A DNA stretch of 64,000 nt from Variovorax sp. WDL1 (GTDB taxonomy: Bacteria; Pseudomonadota; Gammaproteobacteria; Burkholderiales; Burkholderiaceae_C): positions 1 through 64,000 of the forward strand of contig NZ_LMTS01000087.1 of assembly GCF_001541225.1 (NCBI RefSeq), read 5' to 3'. Position numbers and translations under genes: made by a program. A model generated the notes under the pieces. The model made no database searches. It was given only the letters and a program-made list of their open reading frames with translations, and was not told the DNA's origin. This document shows positions 22,411 through 29,731 of the stretch, in pieces (positions within the stretch are counted from its first letter, which is position 1; each line of letters opens with the position of its first letter).

Positions 22411-23616
22411 TCAGAGTTGCTCGATACCGGCAAGCTTCCAGGTTCCCCCGCCCGAGGGTTTCAGGAAGTGCCAGACCTCTTCGATGACTTCAGAGGGGCC
22501 ATCCCCCTCGGCGATTTCCGCCTTGAAGTGGATGCTGCCAGTGAAGGACGCCGCCGAGCTTACGAAGTCGAGCACACGATTGCCCCGGACGCTCACGGCG
22601 AGAACTTTGGTACGCGGCGCTTCGTTCCGTTCATTGATGCTCGAGACAAAGTACTGCAGTAAGTCACCATCGTCGCTCAACGCTGCCAGTTCTTCCAGGT
22701 CACCTCGGTTGTTGGCGTCCTGCACGCGTCGAAACAGCTCCGGGGCTTCCCGCAGCAGTTCGGACTGTGCGTCGGCCGACGGCGCAGCAGTCGCGCGGGG
22801 GCTAGGCGTCGTCGCCAGCGCTGGGTCGCTGCCGGCCTTGTTCGTCCCGGCTTGGCCCGCCGGCTGGTTGCCGCGGTCTCGCTTCACCAGACTGCGCAGG
22901 AGGAAGAAAGCGCCAACCACGACCAGCAAGGCCAGGAGCAGGCCACCGAGCATGCTCGCGGGCGCAGGCTTTTCTGTTTGTGACGTGGGTGGGTTGTTCA
23001 CGGCGGCCGATGCAGCCCGAGGCGCCCGTTCGGAATAGCCCCCCGCCTCGGGGGCCTCGTGCGTCCGGATTCGAGCTTCGTGCACCTGGGGTGTCTGGGT
23101 GGGTGTCGACGTGGGAGCGGGGTCTCGGTTGTCCGCCATCGCGTAGCCCGCGACACCGGCAAGGGCGGCGGCGCCCGCAATCTGGGCCCCGCTCCAACCG
23201 CGGCGTGGCGCTTCCTGGGTGGCCGGCCGAGCGTAGTTTCCGGCGGAGCCTCCGCCCGCCGAACCGCCACCCGCCGTGAGGGGCGTGCCCTCGCGCCGCG
23301 GCACATTGCTTCCGATGATGCTATTCCCGTTGCCCGTCGGCTGTGTAGCAGGCACCTCAGTGGCTCGCGAGTATGAGCGGGCAGGCTCAGCGGGCTGCGA
23401 GCGCGCCTCGCGCATGGCTTCGGAGCGCCGCAACCCTACCGACGCTCCGCCACCCGCGCGGACCGGCGCCCTCGCGGGAGTTGCGGTGACACTGCGGGAG
23501 GACGTAAATGATGACTTCGAACCGGACGGGCTGCCGGCGCGGGCATCTGCGGGCAGCGAAACTGCCAGCATGGCGAGGGTGGCCAACACGGCGGCCAGAG
23601 TTTTCAGCTTCAGCAT
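22411..23616 (-). CDS. Tim44-like domain membrane protein
   Basis: 401 aa. Signal peptide MLKLKTLAAVLATLAMLAVSLPADA, a low-complexity Ser/Gly/Ala/Pro region, a Gly-rich hydrophobic stretch (GAQIAGAAALAGVAGYAMA), one clear transmembrane helix (MLGGLLLALLVVVGAFFLLR), then a C-terminal Tim44/calcium-binding-like domain (ELFRRVQDANNRGDLEELAA… VIEEVWHFLKPSGGGTWKLA). This layout is common in Burkholderiales inner-membrane proteins of unknown role. ATG 23616 follows GAGGAGCC; CTACAG box at 23673. Confidence 0.85.
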   Translation of the reverse strand: MLKLKTLAAVLATLAMLAVSLPADARAGSPSGSKSSFTSSRSVTATPARAPVRAGGGASVGLRRSEAMREARSQPAEPARSYSRATEVPATQPTGNGNSIIGSNVPRREGTPLTAGGGSAGGGSAGNYARPATQEAPRRGWSGAQIAGAAALAGVAGYAMADNRDPAPTSTPTQTPQVHEARIRTHEAPEAGGYSERAPRAASAAVNNPPTSQTEKPAPASMLGGLLLALLVVVGAFFLLRSLVKRDRGNQPAGQAGTNKAGSDPALATTPSPRATAAPSADAQSELLREAPELFRRVQDANNRGDLEELAALSDDGDLLQYFVSSINERNEAPRTKVLAVSVRGNRVLDFVSSAASFTGSIHFKAEIAEGDGPSEVIEEVWHFLKPSGGGTWKLAGIEQL

Positions 23617-23672
23617 TTGGAGGCTCCTCGGAATCGAAGCGGGTACGCGTTGTGACTGGAATAGAGACGGCG

Positions 23673-23678
23673 CTGTAG
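23673..23678 (-). promoter_or_regulatory. CTACAG box upstream of the Tim44-like gene
   Basis: GGCTACAG, 56 nt before ATG 23616; box B not obvious. Confidence 0.4.
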
Positions 23679-23694
23679 CCGCATCAGCCCGGAA

Positions 23695-23731
23695 GAAAAC
23701 GCCTTCCCGGGCGAGAAGGCACGGGAAGGCG
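23695..23731 (-). terminator. intrinsic terminator
   Basis: CGCCTTCCCG/CGGGAAGGCG stem and TTTTC tail on the minus strand. Confidence 0.8.
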
Positions 23732-23738
23732 ATAGGAA

Positions 23739-24296
23739 TCAGCGGCCTGCCGGTTGGGCTGTCACGCGCTCTACGACGCGGTACGGCTCGGTCAAGAACT
23801 CGAGGGCCGTTCTGCCACCGCCAAGACCGCCCAATTGGCTGCAAAGGTGATGGTCATAGACGATGCCCGCAGCGCAGGCCGATGCCGCTTGCTTGAAATC
23901 GCGCGCGAGCCACCCGTCCAGAACCCAGCGGATGAAGTGCGGAGCGAGGACGCGGTCCAAGGTCTTTGTGTCGATTTCCGGGCTGAGCGAGCTCAACTCG
24001 TCGTAGAACCGTATCGGCGCGCCGTGGTCCTGGCCAGAACGGGGTACGGCCAAGATTGCCTGCTCAAGTTGCGGCGGAGGCTCCCCTGAAAAATCCGGAG
24101 AACCTTCCAGCAGGAAGGTAGCGAAGGCAACGTCTGCGGTGTGTTCGACTGCGCAGACGAAGTCGCGAGGGTGCCAGTTGCGCGCAATCCAGTGCGTATA
24201 CGTCGCATGAAGCTGAATGCCCAGCTCTCGCAATTTCGCTGCCGGGTTGGCCAGGTTGTCGTCGCCGTAAAAGCGCTTTGGGGCTTGGGTGGGCAT
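23739..24296 (-). CDS. hypothetical protein (185 aa)
   Basis: Starts MPTQAPKRFYGDDNLANPAA. Helical soluble protein with aromatic blocks (YTHWIARNWHPRDFVCAVEH, HFIRWVLDGWLARDFKQAAS) and IVYDHHLCSQLGGLGGG. No motif I can assign. The start follows a perfect promoter-like element at 24313; own terminator. Confidence 0.7.
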   Translation of the reverse strand: MPTQAPKRFYGDDNLANPAAKLRELGIQLHATYTHWIARNWHPRDFVCAVEHTADVAFATFLLEGSPDFSGEPPPQLEQAILAVPRSGQDHGAPIRFYDELSSLSPEIDTKTLDRVLAPHFIRWVLDGWLARDFKQAASACAAGIVYDHHLCSQLGGLGGGRTALEFLTEPYRVVERVTAQPAGR

Positions 24297-24312
24297 GGGT
24301 TGCCTTGTATGA

Positions 24313-24331
24313 GTGGTCCTGGCTCGTCTAG
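24313..24331 (-). promoter_or_regulatory. CTAGAC-N5-AGGACCAC element
   Basis: Perfect spacing, 16 nt before ATG 24296. Confidence 0.65.
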
Positions 24332-24391
24332 CGAGCAGGCTCTGGCCATTCCTTGCGCTCGCCTCAAAGGCCGGCGGAGCTTGCTGCCAAC

Positions 24392-24413
24392 AAAAAGGGG
24401 CCGCAAAGGCCCC
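24392..24413 (-). terminator. intrinsic terminator
   Basis: GGGGCCTTTGCGGCCCC hairpin and five T on the minus strand after the lipoprotein gene. Confidence 0.85.
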
Positions 24414-24436
24414 CATGTTGTGTGAACCGGGATGGC

Positions 24437-25114
24437 TCAGCGCTGGGTCAGCTGGTCGACCTTTGGCACGGCCCCGATTTCCGGCTGGCCTTCCACGTAT
24501 TCGACTTTGGCACCCGTTGCCGATTCCACGCTGCGCGCCATGTCGAGGATGGTCTTGTTGGTCCACTCCTCTGGAGAACCAATTGCGCTTGCCACGGCGT
24601 CCCGCGCCAGGCCGCTCAGGCCGCCGCTCGCCTTCTGGAACACGGCATACATGTTCAGCTCGTAGCCATCCTTGTATCGATAGATGCAGGTGTACAGGGT
24701 CAGGTTGTCGGACCCCGAGACGCTCCGATTGGCACGCGACGTCCAGACGGCGCCGTCGCACTTGGCAACGCGTGGAATGGAGGCGCCGGCGCCCCCTTGT
24801 ATGGCCATGATTGCGCCGAGCGAGGTCCCGCCAAGTGCCGCGGCAGGGTCGACGAGCTGGAAGCGACCGGCCGTCTCGGGGACCTTGGCGCCCATCTGCA
24901 GGGGACGGTTCTGCACCACCGAGTTCGTGTTGCGGGCCAAGCCGTCGGCGGTAGCCTTGATGACGGCGTCCGTGGTTGCGCGGGTCTTCACTTGGAACAC
25001 GTGGTAGTGCTCCACGGTTTCGTGCCGCTTCGCAAGGGTGGAGTTGACCGAGCCGCAGCCGGCGAGGATGAGGACAGCAGCGGCTGCGACAGCGACACGA
25101 ATGGACTTTTGCAT
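24437..25114 (-). CDS. lipoprotein (225 aa)
   Basis: Lipobox signal MQKSIRVAVAAAAVLILAGC; Cys20 would be lipidated. Mature part begins GSVNSTLAKRHETVEHYHVF and has a two-Cys domain (AKCDGAVW… YTCIYRYKDGYELNMYAVFQ). Predicted envelope protein, function unknown. Unlike most neighbours it has a sigma70-like promoter (TTGCGC-17-TAAAAT at 25174-25202) and its start codon lies in a short repeated sequence. Confidence 0.75.
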   Translation of the reverse strand: MQKSIRVAVAAAAVLILAGCGSVNSTLAKRHETVEHYHVFQVKTRATTDAVIKATADGLARNTNSVVQNRPLQMGAKVPETAGRFQLVDPAAALGGTSLGAIMAIQGGAGASIPRVAKCDGAVWTSRANRSVSGSDNLTLYTCIYRYKDGYELNMYAVFQKASGGLSGLARDAVASAIGSPEEWTNKTILDMARSVESATGAKVEYVEGQPEIGAVPKVDQLTQR

Positions 25115-25224
25115 TTTAGATTGCCTGTTTCTTATGGGAGGTGGTACGCGAGCGCAGCGCCGCGGTTAGAAGCATTTTAGCAGCACCAGTGTCGAGGCGC
25201 AAGCAGGCTGTTGCATTTTAGATT
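25109..25224. repeat. direct repeat TTGCATTTTAGATT (25109-25122 and 25211-25224) plus a related copy
   Basis: The 14-mer covering the lipoprotein start codon recurs about 100 bp upstream, with a related AGCATTTTAGCAG at 25171. It looks like a decayed duplication of the 5' end or repeated -10-like sites. Confidence 0.6.
25174..25202 (-). promoter_or_regulatory. sigma70-like promoter
   Basis: TTGCGC, 17 nt, TAAAAT on the minus strand; 59 nt before ATG 25114. Confidence 0.6.
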
Positions 25225-25293
25225 ATGCCGGCCATGTCGTTTAAGTCGGTCGAGCGCCCCAACGCGATTCCCCCTCGCCGAACAAAACGGTGG

Positions 25294-25312
25294 CTACACA
25301 GGGCAGGACTTA
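25294..25312 (+). promoter_or_regulatory. CTACAC-N5-AGGACTTA element
   Basis: Two-box match 19 nt before ATG 25332. Confidence 0.65.
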
Positions 25313-25331
25313 CTTTAGGGAGCTACTGCCC

Positions 25332-25799
25332 ATGCCAACGCATTTTCTTGCCTACCACGCGACGGTTGCGCGCGAGGATTTCCTCCGCTTCGAACTCAGC
25401 GATGACGTTGGCTACCACTTCGGCTCGAAGGACACGGCTAACCGCCGGTTGGAGCACCTCCTGCAAGGAGGCGACGAGGACGACGTCGAGGGCGCGCGCA
25501 TTCTCCCGTGCCTCCTCACGATGCAGAACCCTTTGCGGATGCCTGACTGCCATACGTGGACCCTAAACAACCTCATTCCGGCGTTGAGGGACGCAGGTGT
25601 CATCTCGGCGGAGCAGAGTGATGCGCTGTGGGACGAAGGCTATCTCGACCAAGCTGGCTTCCAAGCATTGCTCGAAGGCGCCGGCTATGACGCGGTCATC
25701 TACCGCAATGAAACCGAGGGCGGCGGGGATTCCTACCTGATGCTTGACGCTGACCGCATCGAGTTCGCCTTAACGAAAGCACCCGAGACCAACCGATGA
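25332..25799 (+). CDS. ART-PolyVal-like ADP-ribosyltransferase-fold protein
   Basis: 155 aa. Pattern of the ADP-ribosyltransferase-polyvalent domain: an N-terminal YHATVAREDFLRFEL, VGYHFGSKDTANRRL, ILPCLLTMQNPLRMPDCHTW, and late GYDAVIYRNETEGGGDSYLM. In phage polyvalent proteins this domain is part of very large injected proteins; here it is a stand-alone small protein. Catalytic activity cannot be judged by eye. Own element and a terminator. Confidence 0.65.
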   Translation: MPTHFLAYHATVAREDFLRFELSDDVGYHFGSKDTANRRLEHLLQGGDEDDVEGARILPCLLTMQNPLRMPDCHTWTLNNLIPALRDAGVISAEQSDALWDEGYLDQAGFQALLEGAGYDAVIYRNETEGGGDSYLMLDADRIEFALTKAPETNR

Positions 25800-25805
25800 T
25801 TCGAG

Positions 25806-25830
25806 CCCTCCACCGGAGGGCTCTCTTTTT
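25806..25830 (+). terminator. intrinsic terminator
   Basis: CCCTCC/GGAGGG hairpin and CTCTTTTT tail; it overlaps the stop of the convergent gene. Confidence 0.75.
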
Positions 25831-26497
25831 AGGCTGCTCGCCACGGCGCGTACTTGCCCCACACCGCGATGAACTCTCGGGAGCCATTGTGTGCGCGGGA
25901 GTACAGCCACGAGGGGTGGAGGAGCGTGTGGGGTAGGGACCAGACGGACTTGGCCCGGTGGACGTGTGTGTTCCCGATGACCACGTAGGTTTCGCAGTTG
26001 CGGATGATTTCCTCTTCGACTACGCCGTGCTCGTTTCCGCCGGCTTCGTGGCGGGCCGGGTCGTACTTGTGAGTGACCCATGAGGCAACCACCACCTTCG
26101 GCTTGAGCGCGCACACCGCGTCGACGGCGTCGTACTGCCTAACATTTGCCCCGTAGGCGATGACTGGCTGGCGCAGGGCGGCATAGTGCGCTCGGATGTG
26201 CGGCCATTGCTGCATGAGGTTGTCAGTGCCGATGATGCCGAGCGCATCGCTGAGGACACCCGTCCCTGCCCCAATCTCCAAGGCAGGCCTGTCACCAATC
26301 AACGCCTTCAGCCAAGCCACAAGCTCCAGCGTTGGCAGCCCGTATGCGGCGTGGCGGACGCCAAAAATAGCCCGCTCCTCAACCGTCGTCCCTTCATAAA
26401 ATGCGGCCGGCATAACTTTGAGTCGGCCGCCTTCGTCAAGCACCAGTGGCGCGATGTCGCGAACTTTCGTCGGGTCCAGGGCGCGAGCCTCAATCAT
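25829..26497 (-). CDS. SAM-dependent methyltransferase-like protein
   Basis: 222 aa. Glycine-rich nucleotide loop PALEIGAGTGVLSDALGIIG matches motif I of class I methyltransferases; GTDNLMQQWPH follows and VVVASWVTHKYDPARH could be motif IV. The C-terminal half (VVIGNTHVHRAKSVWSLPHT) is less typical. No partner suggests the substrate. Divergent from the gene at 26633 across 135 bp. Confidence 0.65.
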   Translation of the reverse strand: MIEARALDPTKVRDIAPLVLDEGGRLKVMPAAFYEGTTVEERAIFGVRHAAYGLPTLELVAWLKALIGDRPALEIGAGTGVLSDALGIIGTDNLMQQWPHIRAHYAALRQPVIAYGANVRQYDAVDAVCALKPKVVVASWVTHKYDPARHEAGGNEHGVVEEEIIRNCETYVVIGNTHVHRAKSVWSLPHTLLHPSWLYSRAHNGSREFIAVWGKYAPWRAA

Positions 26498-26604
26498 CGG
26501 GGTCTTTCAGGGGAGCAGCGGGCGTTGGGCCCAGGATTATCGCAAACCTGCCGGCCTCCGGCGGTGGCATGCGGGCTAAACGCGTGCCCTATCCTGTGAA
26601 CAAA

Positions 26605-26610
26605 CCCTAT
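26605..26610 (+). promoter_or_regulatory. CTATAG box
   Basis: ACCCTATAGGCGTGC, 22 nt before ATG 26633; box B weak. Confidence 0.45.
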
Positions 26611-26632
26611 AGGCGTGCAGAGCGCCGGTTAA

Positions 26633-27394
26633 ATGCGCGTACTTTCCAAATTCCGGGACTATTACGACAACGCTCAGGCCCTGGGCGCGGATAAGACACG
26701 GGTGTTCGTGCGAACGGCCGCACGCCAGCAGTTTGCGGAGGGAGCCGTTCCTGTTCCCTGGAATGGACTCACCGCAGCGGGGATTCCGCGCCGTATCGAA
26801 ATCGCTGACGGCAGTGTGGTCGCGCTCGACGCACTCCACATCCTCTTTGCCGGCAAGTTGTACCGTGGCCTCCGTGTCCGCCTATACGGGCGCCACCTGC
26901 GCGGCTACCGCCCGCCACGGGACCACGACTTGACCGACTGCTACGCCGTCGATGAACATGTCTTTTACGACGCGAGGGGGGCCATTGCCGACCTGAGCCG
27001 ACATGTGCCGGAGAAGGAGCTGAAGGCAAAGGGGTGGCGCTCCAAGCGCACGCTTGCCGAGAAAGTCGGCGACTTTCTAGGCGAACAGGGTCGCACCGAA
27101 CTCTTCGACTGGGCGGTCACCCAGCGTGTTGCCATCGCGGTCAACGAGGCTGAGCGCAGGGGAGTTGGCGTTAGCCGGGTAAGCCTGACGCTGAACCCCG
27201 CGCTGGAAACGGTGGAGTTCTACCGGCTATTCGATGCCTATCAGGCCTATCAGGAGCTCGACATGTTCTGGGGCGGCGTACTGGCACCGGAATCGCGCCC
27301 CATGGTCGGCATTGCGGACAAGTACCGCATTGCGCAAGCTGGCTTCGACCAACTCAGCTTCCGCAAAAGTCCAACCAAGCGACATACGGGATGA
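26633..27394 (+). CDS. phage/plasmid-type conserved hypothetical protein (253 aa)
   Basis: Begins MRVLSKFRDYYDNAQALGAD and ends with DKYRIAQAGFDQLSFRKSPT; central AYQAYQELDMFWGGVLAPES. I recognise this start-and-end style (K-F-x-D-Y-Y-D… and F-R-K-x-P-T-K) from proteins of large phages and plasmids whose function is unknown. No signal, no membrane segment. Converges with the gene ending at 27440. Confidence 0.7.
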   Translation: MRVLSKFRDYYDNAQALGADKTRVFVRTAARQQFAEGAVPVPWNGLTAAGIPRRIEIADGSVVALDALHILFAGKLYRGLRVRLYGRHLRGYRPPRDHDLTDCYAVDEHVFYDARGAIADLSRHVPEKELKAKGWRSKRTLAEKVGDFLGEQGRTELFDWAVTQRVAIAVNEAERRGVGVSRVSLTLNPALETVEFYRLFDAYQAYQELDMFWGGVLAPESRPMVGIADKYRIAQAGFDQLSFRKSPTKRHTG

Positions 27395-27439
27395 GGTGCT
27401 CGTCGATGGGTGCCCCGACTTCAGCGCTTTACTTGGCGC

Positions 27440-27952
27440 CTAGTGCCGCGTGGCCCTGACCTGCGGAAGCAGGCTTGAGAACACGCCGGCCGTGTCCGAC
27501 GTGGTGCCAGAAAAGAACGTCACTGCGCCAAACGTGTCCCCGCGGACCTTGCGCGGGTTCTTCACCAGAGGGGCGGTCCCAAGCCAGACGCCTTCGTTCG
27601 TCTCTACCGTGAAGGCCATCTGGCTCACGCGATAGGGGCTGTTGCCGACTGAGCCGTACTTATCCATGATGGCGTCGAAGTCCTTGAGTTTTCGCTTCGG
27701 AAGGCCCCAGGAGTTGACCACGAGAACGACGAAGTCCGCGCTCATCAGCGATGCGACACGTCTGATGTGCTCCGCGGCTTGCGTCTTGGCCTGGTCTTCA
27801 TCGGTAGGCAGCGGCACTTCAAACACTTCCCGGGACAAGGTGCTGCCCACTATGGCGAACGTCTGAGGTGCATTTCCGGCTTCGACGTCGATTCGTACTT
27901 TCTTGATGATTCCGTCGACCAGGTCGGCGAGCTCAGGTGGAAGCGGCTTCAT
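27440..27952 (-). CDS. hypothetical protein (170 aa)
   Basis: Starts MKPLPPELADLVDGIIKKVR. Two beta-type hydrophobic strands (PQTFAIVGSTLS, ADFVVLVVNSWGL) and a Lys-rich helix resemble a small alpha/beta fold. No Shine-Dalgarno is visible before ATG 27952. Function unknown. Confidence 0.6.
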   Translation of the reverse strand: MKPLPPELADLVDGIIKKVRIDVEAGNAPQTFAIVGSTLSREVFEVPLPTDEDQAKTQAAEHIRRVASLMSADFVVLVVNSWGLPKRKLKDFDAIMDKYGSVGNSPYRVSQMAFTVETNEGVWLGTAPLVKNPRKVRGDTFGAVTFFSGTTSDTAGVFSSLLPQVRATRH

Positions 27953-27970
27953 TGTGGGAGGGGACGGGGC

Positions 27971-28111
27971 ATGCAATGCGCCATTGTCGCCTCCGGCGGT
28001 GCCTTGGCGGGGGCAGGACTTCGGGCGGCACATCACGAACTCGGCCTTGGCCCAGAATTGCTCCTGCTAGAGGTGTCAGCGCAGCCACGTCTTCCCGAGG
28101 CCTCTCTCTAG
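27971..28111 (+). CDS. possible small protein (46 aa)
   Basis: ATG 27971 is preceded by GGAGGGGACGGGGC, a strong ribosome site, and opens a 46-codon frame MQCAIVASGGALAGAGLRAA…LLLLEVSAQPRLPEASL. Gly-rich start and hydrophobic end are compatible with a small membrane or Rossmann-like peptide. It is divergent from 27952. No promoter seen. Could be chance. Confidence 0.35.
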   Translation: MQCAIVASGGALAGAGLRAAHHELGLGPELLLLEVSAQPRLPEASL

Positions 28112-28210
28112 TGGGCTCCGAAGGTGGGATACACTCGCGCCGCTTGCAACTTCGCTTTAGAAGCTGCGCCGCCATAGGCAACATGGTGAACTATTCCAAG
28201 GAAAACTGAA

Positions 28211-28588
28211 ATGAACCGTATCGAACTGGTCGAGAAGATTGCATCCACCCACGATGTGAGCAAGGCAGAGGCTGCGCGCATCGTCGAGACCTTCACCAGC
28301 GCCATCATCGGTGCCGTGAAGAAGGGAGAGCCTGTCCAAATCATCGGATTTGGCACGTTCAAGCAAGTCTCCCGCGCTGCTCGCTCTGGATTTAACCCGC
28401 GCCTGGGAGAGAAAATCAAGATTGCCGCGCAGAAGGTGCCGAAGTTCGTGCCGGGCGCCGCCTTCAAGGCCGCCATCGACCCGAAGGCCGCCAAGCGCAA
28501 GGCCGACAAGGTTGCTGCCACGCCGTTAGCCAAGAAGGCCGCGCCGGCGAAGAAGGCTGCAGCGCCCGCCAAGAAGGCGAAGAAGTAA
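28211..28588 (+). CDS. HU-family DNA-binding protein with lysine-rich tail
   Basis: 125 aa. Residues 1-90 are an HU/IHF domain (MNRIELVEKIASTHDVSKAE, VQIIGFGTFKQVSRAARSGF, GFNPRLGEKIKI). The C-terminal 35 residues are a histone H1-like tail of repeated AKKAAPAKK. This arrangement is common in Burkholderiales chromosomal HU-like proteins. On a plasmid it would act as an H-NS-like or HU-type nucleoid protein. Shine-Dalgarno AAGGAAAAC; terminator follows. Confidence 0.92.
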   Translation: MNRIELVEKIASTHDVSKAEAARIVETFTSAIIGAVKKGEPVQIIGFGTFKQVSRAARSGFNPRLGEKIKIAAQKVPKFVPGAAFKAAIDPKAAKRKADKVAATPLAKKAAPAKKAAAPAKKAKK

Positions 28589-28610
28589 GCTGAGAGCTTG
28601 GCTCTAGGAG

Positions 28611-28640
28611 GCGGCCCTACGGGGCCGTTTCGCATTTTTT
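28611..28640 (+). terminator. intrinsic terminator
   Basis: CGGCCC/GGGCCG stem and TTTCGCATTTTTT. Confidence 0.75.
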
Positions 28641-28676
28641 GGGCGGCCGCTGACGGGGGGGGTGGCCCCGTGTCAT

Positions 28677-28712
28677 AAAAAAGCCTGGCATCTCGGAGGG
28701 AGAGCCAGGCTT
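28677..28712 (-). terminator. intrinsic terminator
   Basis: AAGCCTGGCT/AGCCAGGCTT-type stem and six T on the minus strand. Confidence 0.85.
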
Positions 28713-28720
28713 GGAATCAA

Positions 28721-29068
28721 TCAGCTGTGTTCGGCCGTGGCCTTGAGGTTCTCGAACCAGCGAAGGACCGCGGTCCTGCTTCTCGGCGTTCGAGGGCGAA
28801 AGCCAACGTCGTCCTTGTGAGCATCCGAGAATGCCGACCAGAGGTCCGTGTCGACCAGGCGGCAGTCTGCCTGCTCTCCGAGCAGCCCGACCAATTCGGT
28901 CACTGTCGCCTCGTAGGCTGCGCGCGCGGACACAACTGTCGGATGCTTCCAGTCGTTGTTGACACCCTCGAGAGCGAAGGAGTCGTAGTAGGCGGCCCTA
29001 GCACGGTACTGGCGCAGCTGCGCATCTCGCGCCTCGGGCGTTGGCCCGGCAAAGTCTTCAGGTGTCAT
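28721..29068 (-). CDS. hypothetical protein (115 aa)
   Basis: Starts MTPEDFAGPTPEARDAQLRQ; helical, rich in Ala/Arg, with AAYYDSFALEGVNNDWKHPT and ADCRLVDTDLWSAFSDAHKD. No motif to assign. Perfect promoter-like element at 29084 and own terminator. Function unknown. Confidence 0.7.
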   Translation of the reverse strand: MTPEDFAGPTPEARDAQLRQYRARAAYYDSFALEGVNNDWKHPTVVSARAAYEATVTELVGLLGEQADCRLVDTDLWSAFSDAHKDDVGFRPRTPRSRTAVLRWFENLKATAEHS

Positions 29069-29083
29069 GGTTTGGGGGGGTGA

Positions 29084-29102
29084 GTGGTCCTTATTGGTAT
29101 AG
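29084..29102 (-). promoter_or_regulatory. CTATAC-N5-AGGACCAC element
   Basis: Perfect spacing, 15 nt before ATG 29068. Confidence 0.65.
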
Positions 29103-29174
29103 GCGCGCGGCTGAGCGCGCCTGACGTTTAAGGAGGGGAGCTATATCTCATCCAACGAACTGCCACCTTAGGCC

Positions 29175-29639
29175 ATGGAACCGTTTACCTTCCTGCTCGC
29201 TTCCGCATTCTTCGCCACCTCGGCTCACGCTGCTCTACCGGCGGCCGAGGTTGTCGCCACCACAGCAACCGTGGTAGCCACTTCAGCTGCCCGCAAAGTC
29301 GAGACACTTCCTTCGGGGGTCAGGGTGCAGCACACCTTCAAGGGTGCCGGCGCCCACCCTACGGCCTCGGACACCGTAAAGGTGCACTATCGCGGCACCC
29401 TGCCGGACGGTTCGGAATTCGACAGCTCCCACAGGCGGGGCAAGCCCATCGCCCTTCCCTTGAGCCGCGTAGTCAAGTGCTGGACAGACGGCGTACAAAC
29501 AATGCAGGTCGGAGGCAAGGCGACTCTCACTTGCCCCAGCGACACCGCCTATGGCCAGCGGGGGGTGCCCGGCAGCATTCCGCCAAACAGCGTGCTGAAG
29601 TTCGACATCGAGCTGCTCAGCATCGGTTCCGACCAATAG
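29175..29639 (+). CDS. exported FKBP-type peptidyl-prolyl isomerase
   Basis: 154 aa. Signal peptide MEPFTFLLASAFFATSAHA, a short linker, then an FKBP domain: VKVHYRGTLPDGSEFDSSHR, VKCWTDGVQTMQVGGKATLT, YGQRGVPGSIPPNSVLKFDI. The core aromatic and Gly positions of FkpA/MIP-type isomerases are present, with W replacing the usual hydrophobic in the VKCW block. Periplasmic chaperone for proline isomerisation. CTATAT box 38 nt upstream; terminator follows. Confidence 0.92.
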   Translation: MEPFTFLLASAFFATSAHAALPAAEVVATTATVVATSAARKVETLPSGVRVQHTFKGAGAHPTASDTVKVHYRGTLPDGSEFDSSHRRGKPIALPLSRVVKCWTDGVQTMQVGGKATLTCPSDTAYGQRGVPGSIPPNSVLKFDIELLSIGSDQ

Positions 29640-29691
29640 AGGGCGCTCCCAGGCGGGCGTCCTGTGGTGTGCTGGCTCCCCGGGGAATAGG

Positions 29692-29725
29692 AAAAACCCG
29701 CCAGGCGCATGTGCCAGGCGGGTTT
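29692..29725. terminator. bidirectional intrinsic terminator
   Basis: AAACCCGCCTGGCAC/GCGCCAGGCGGGTTT-type stem, A and T runs at the ends, between convergent genes. Confidence 0.85.
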
Positions 29726-29731
29726 CCACAA

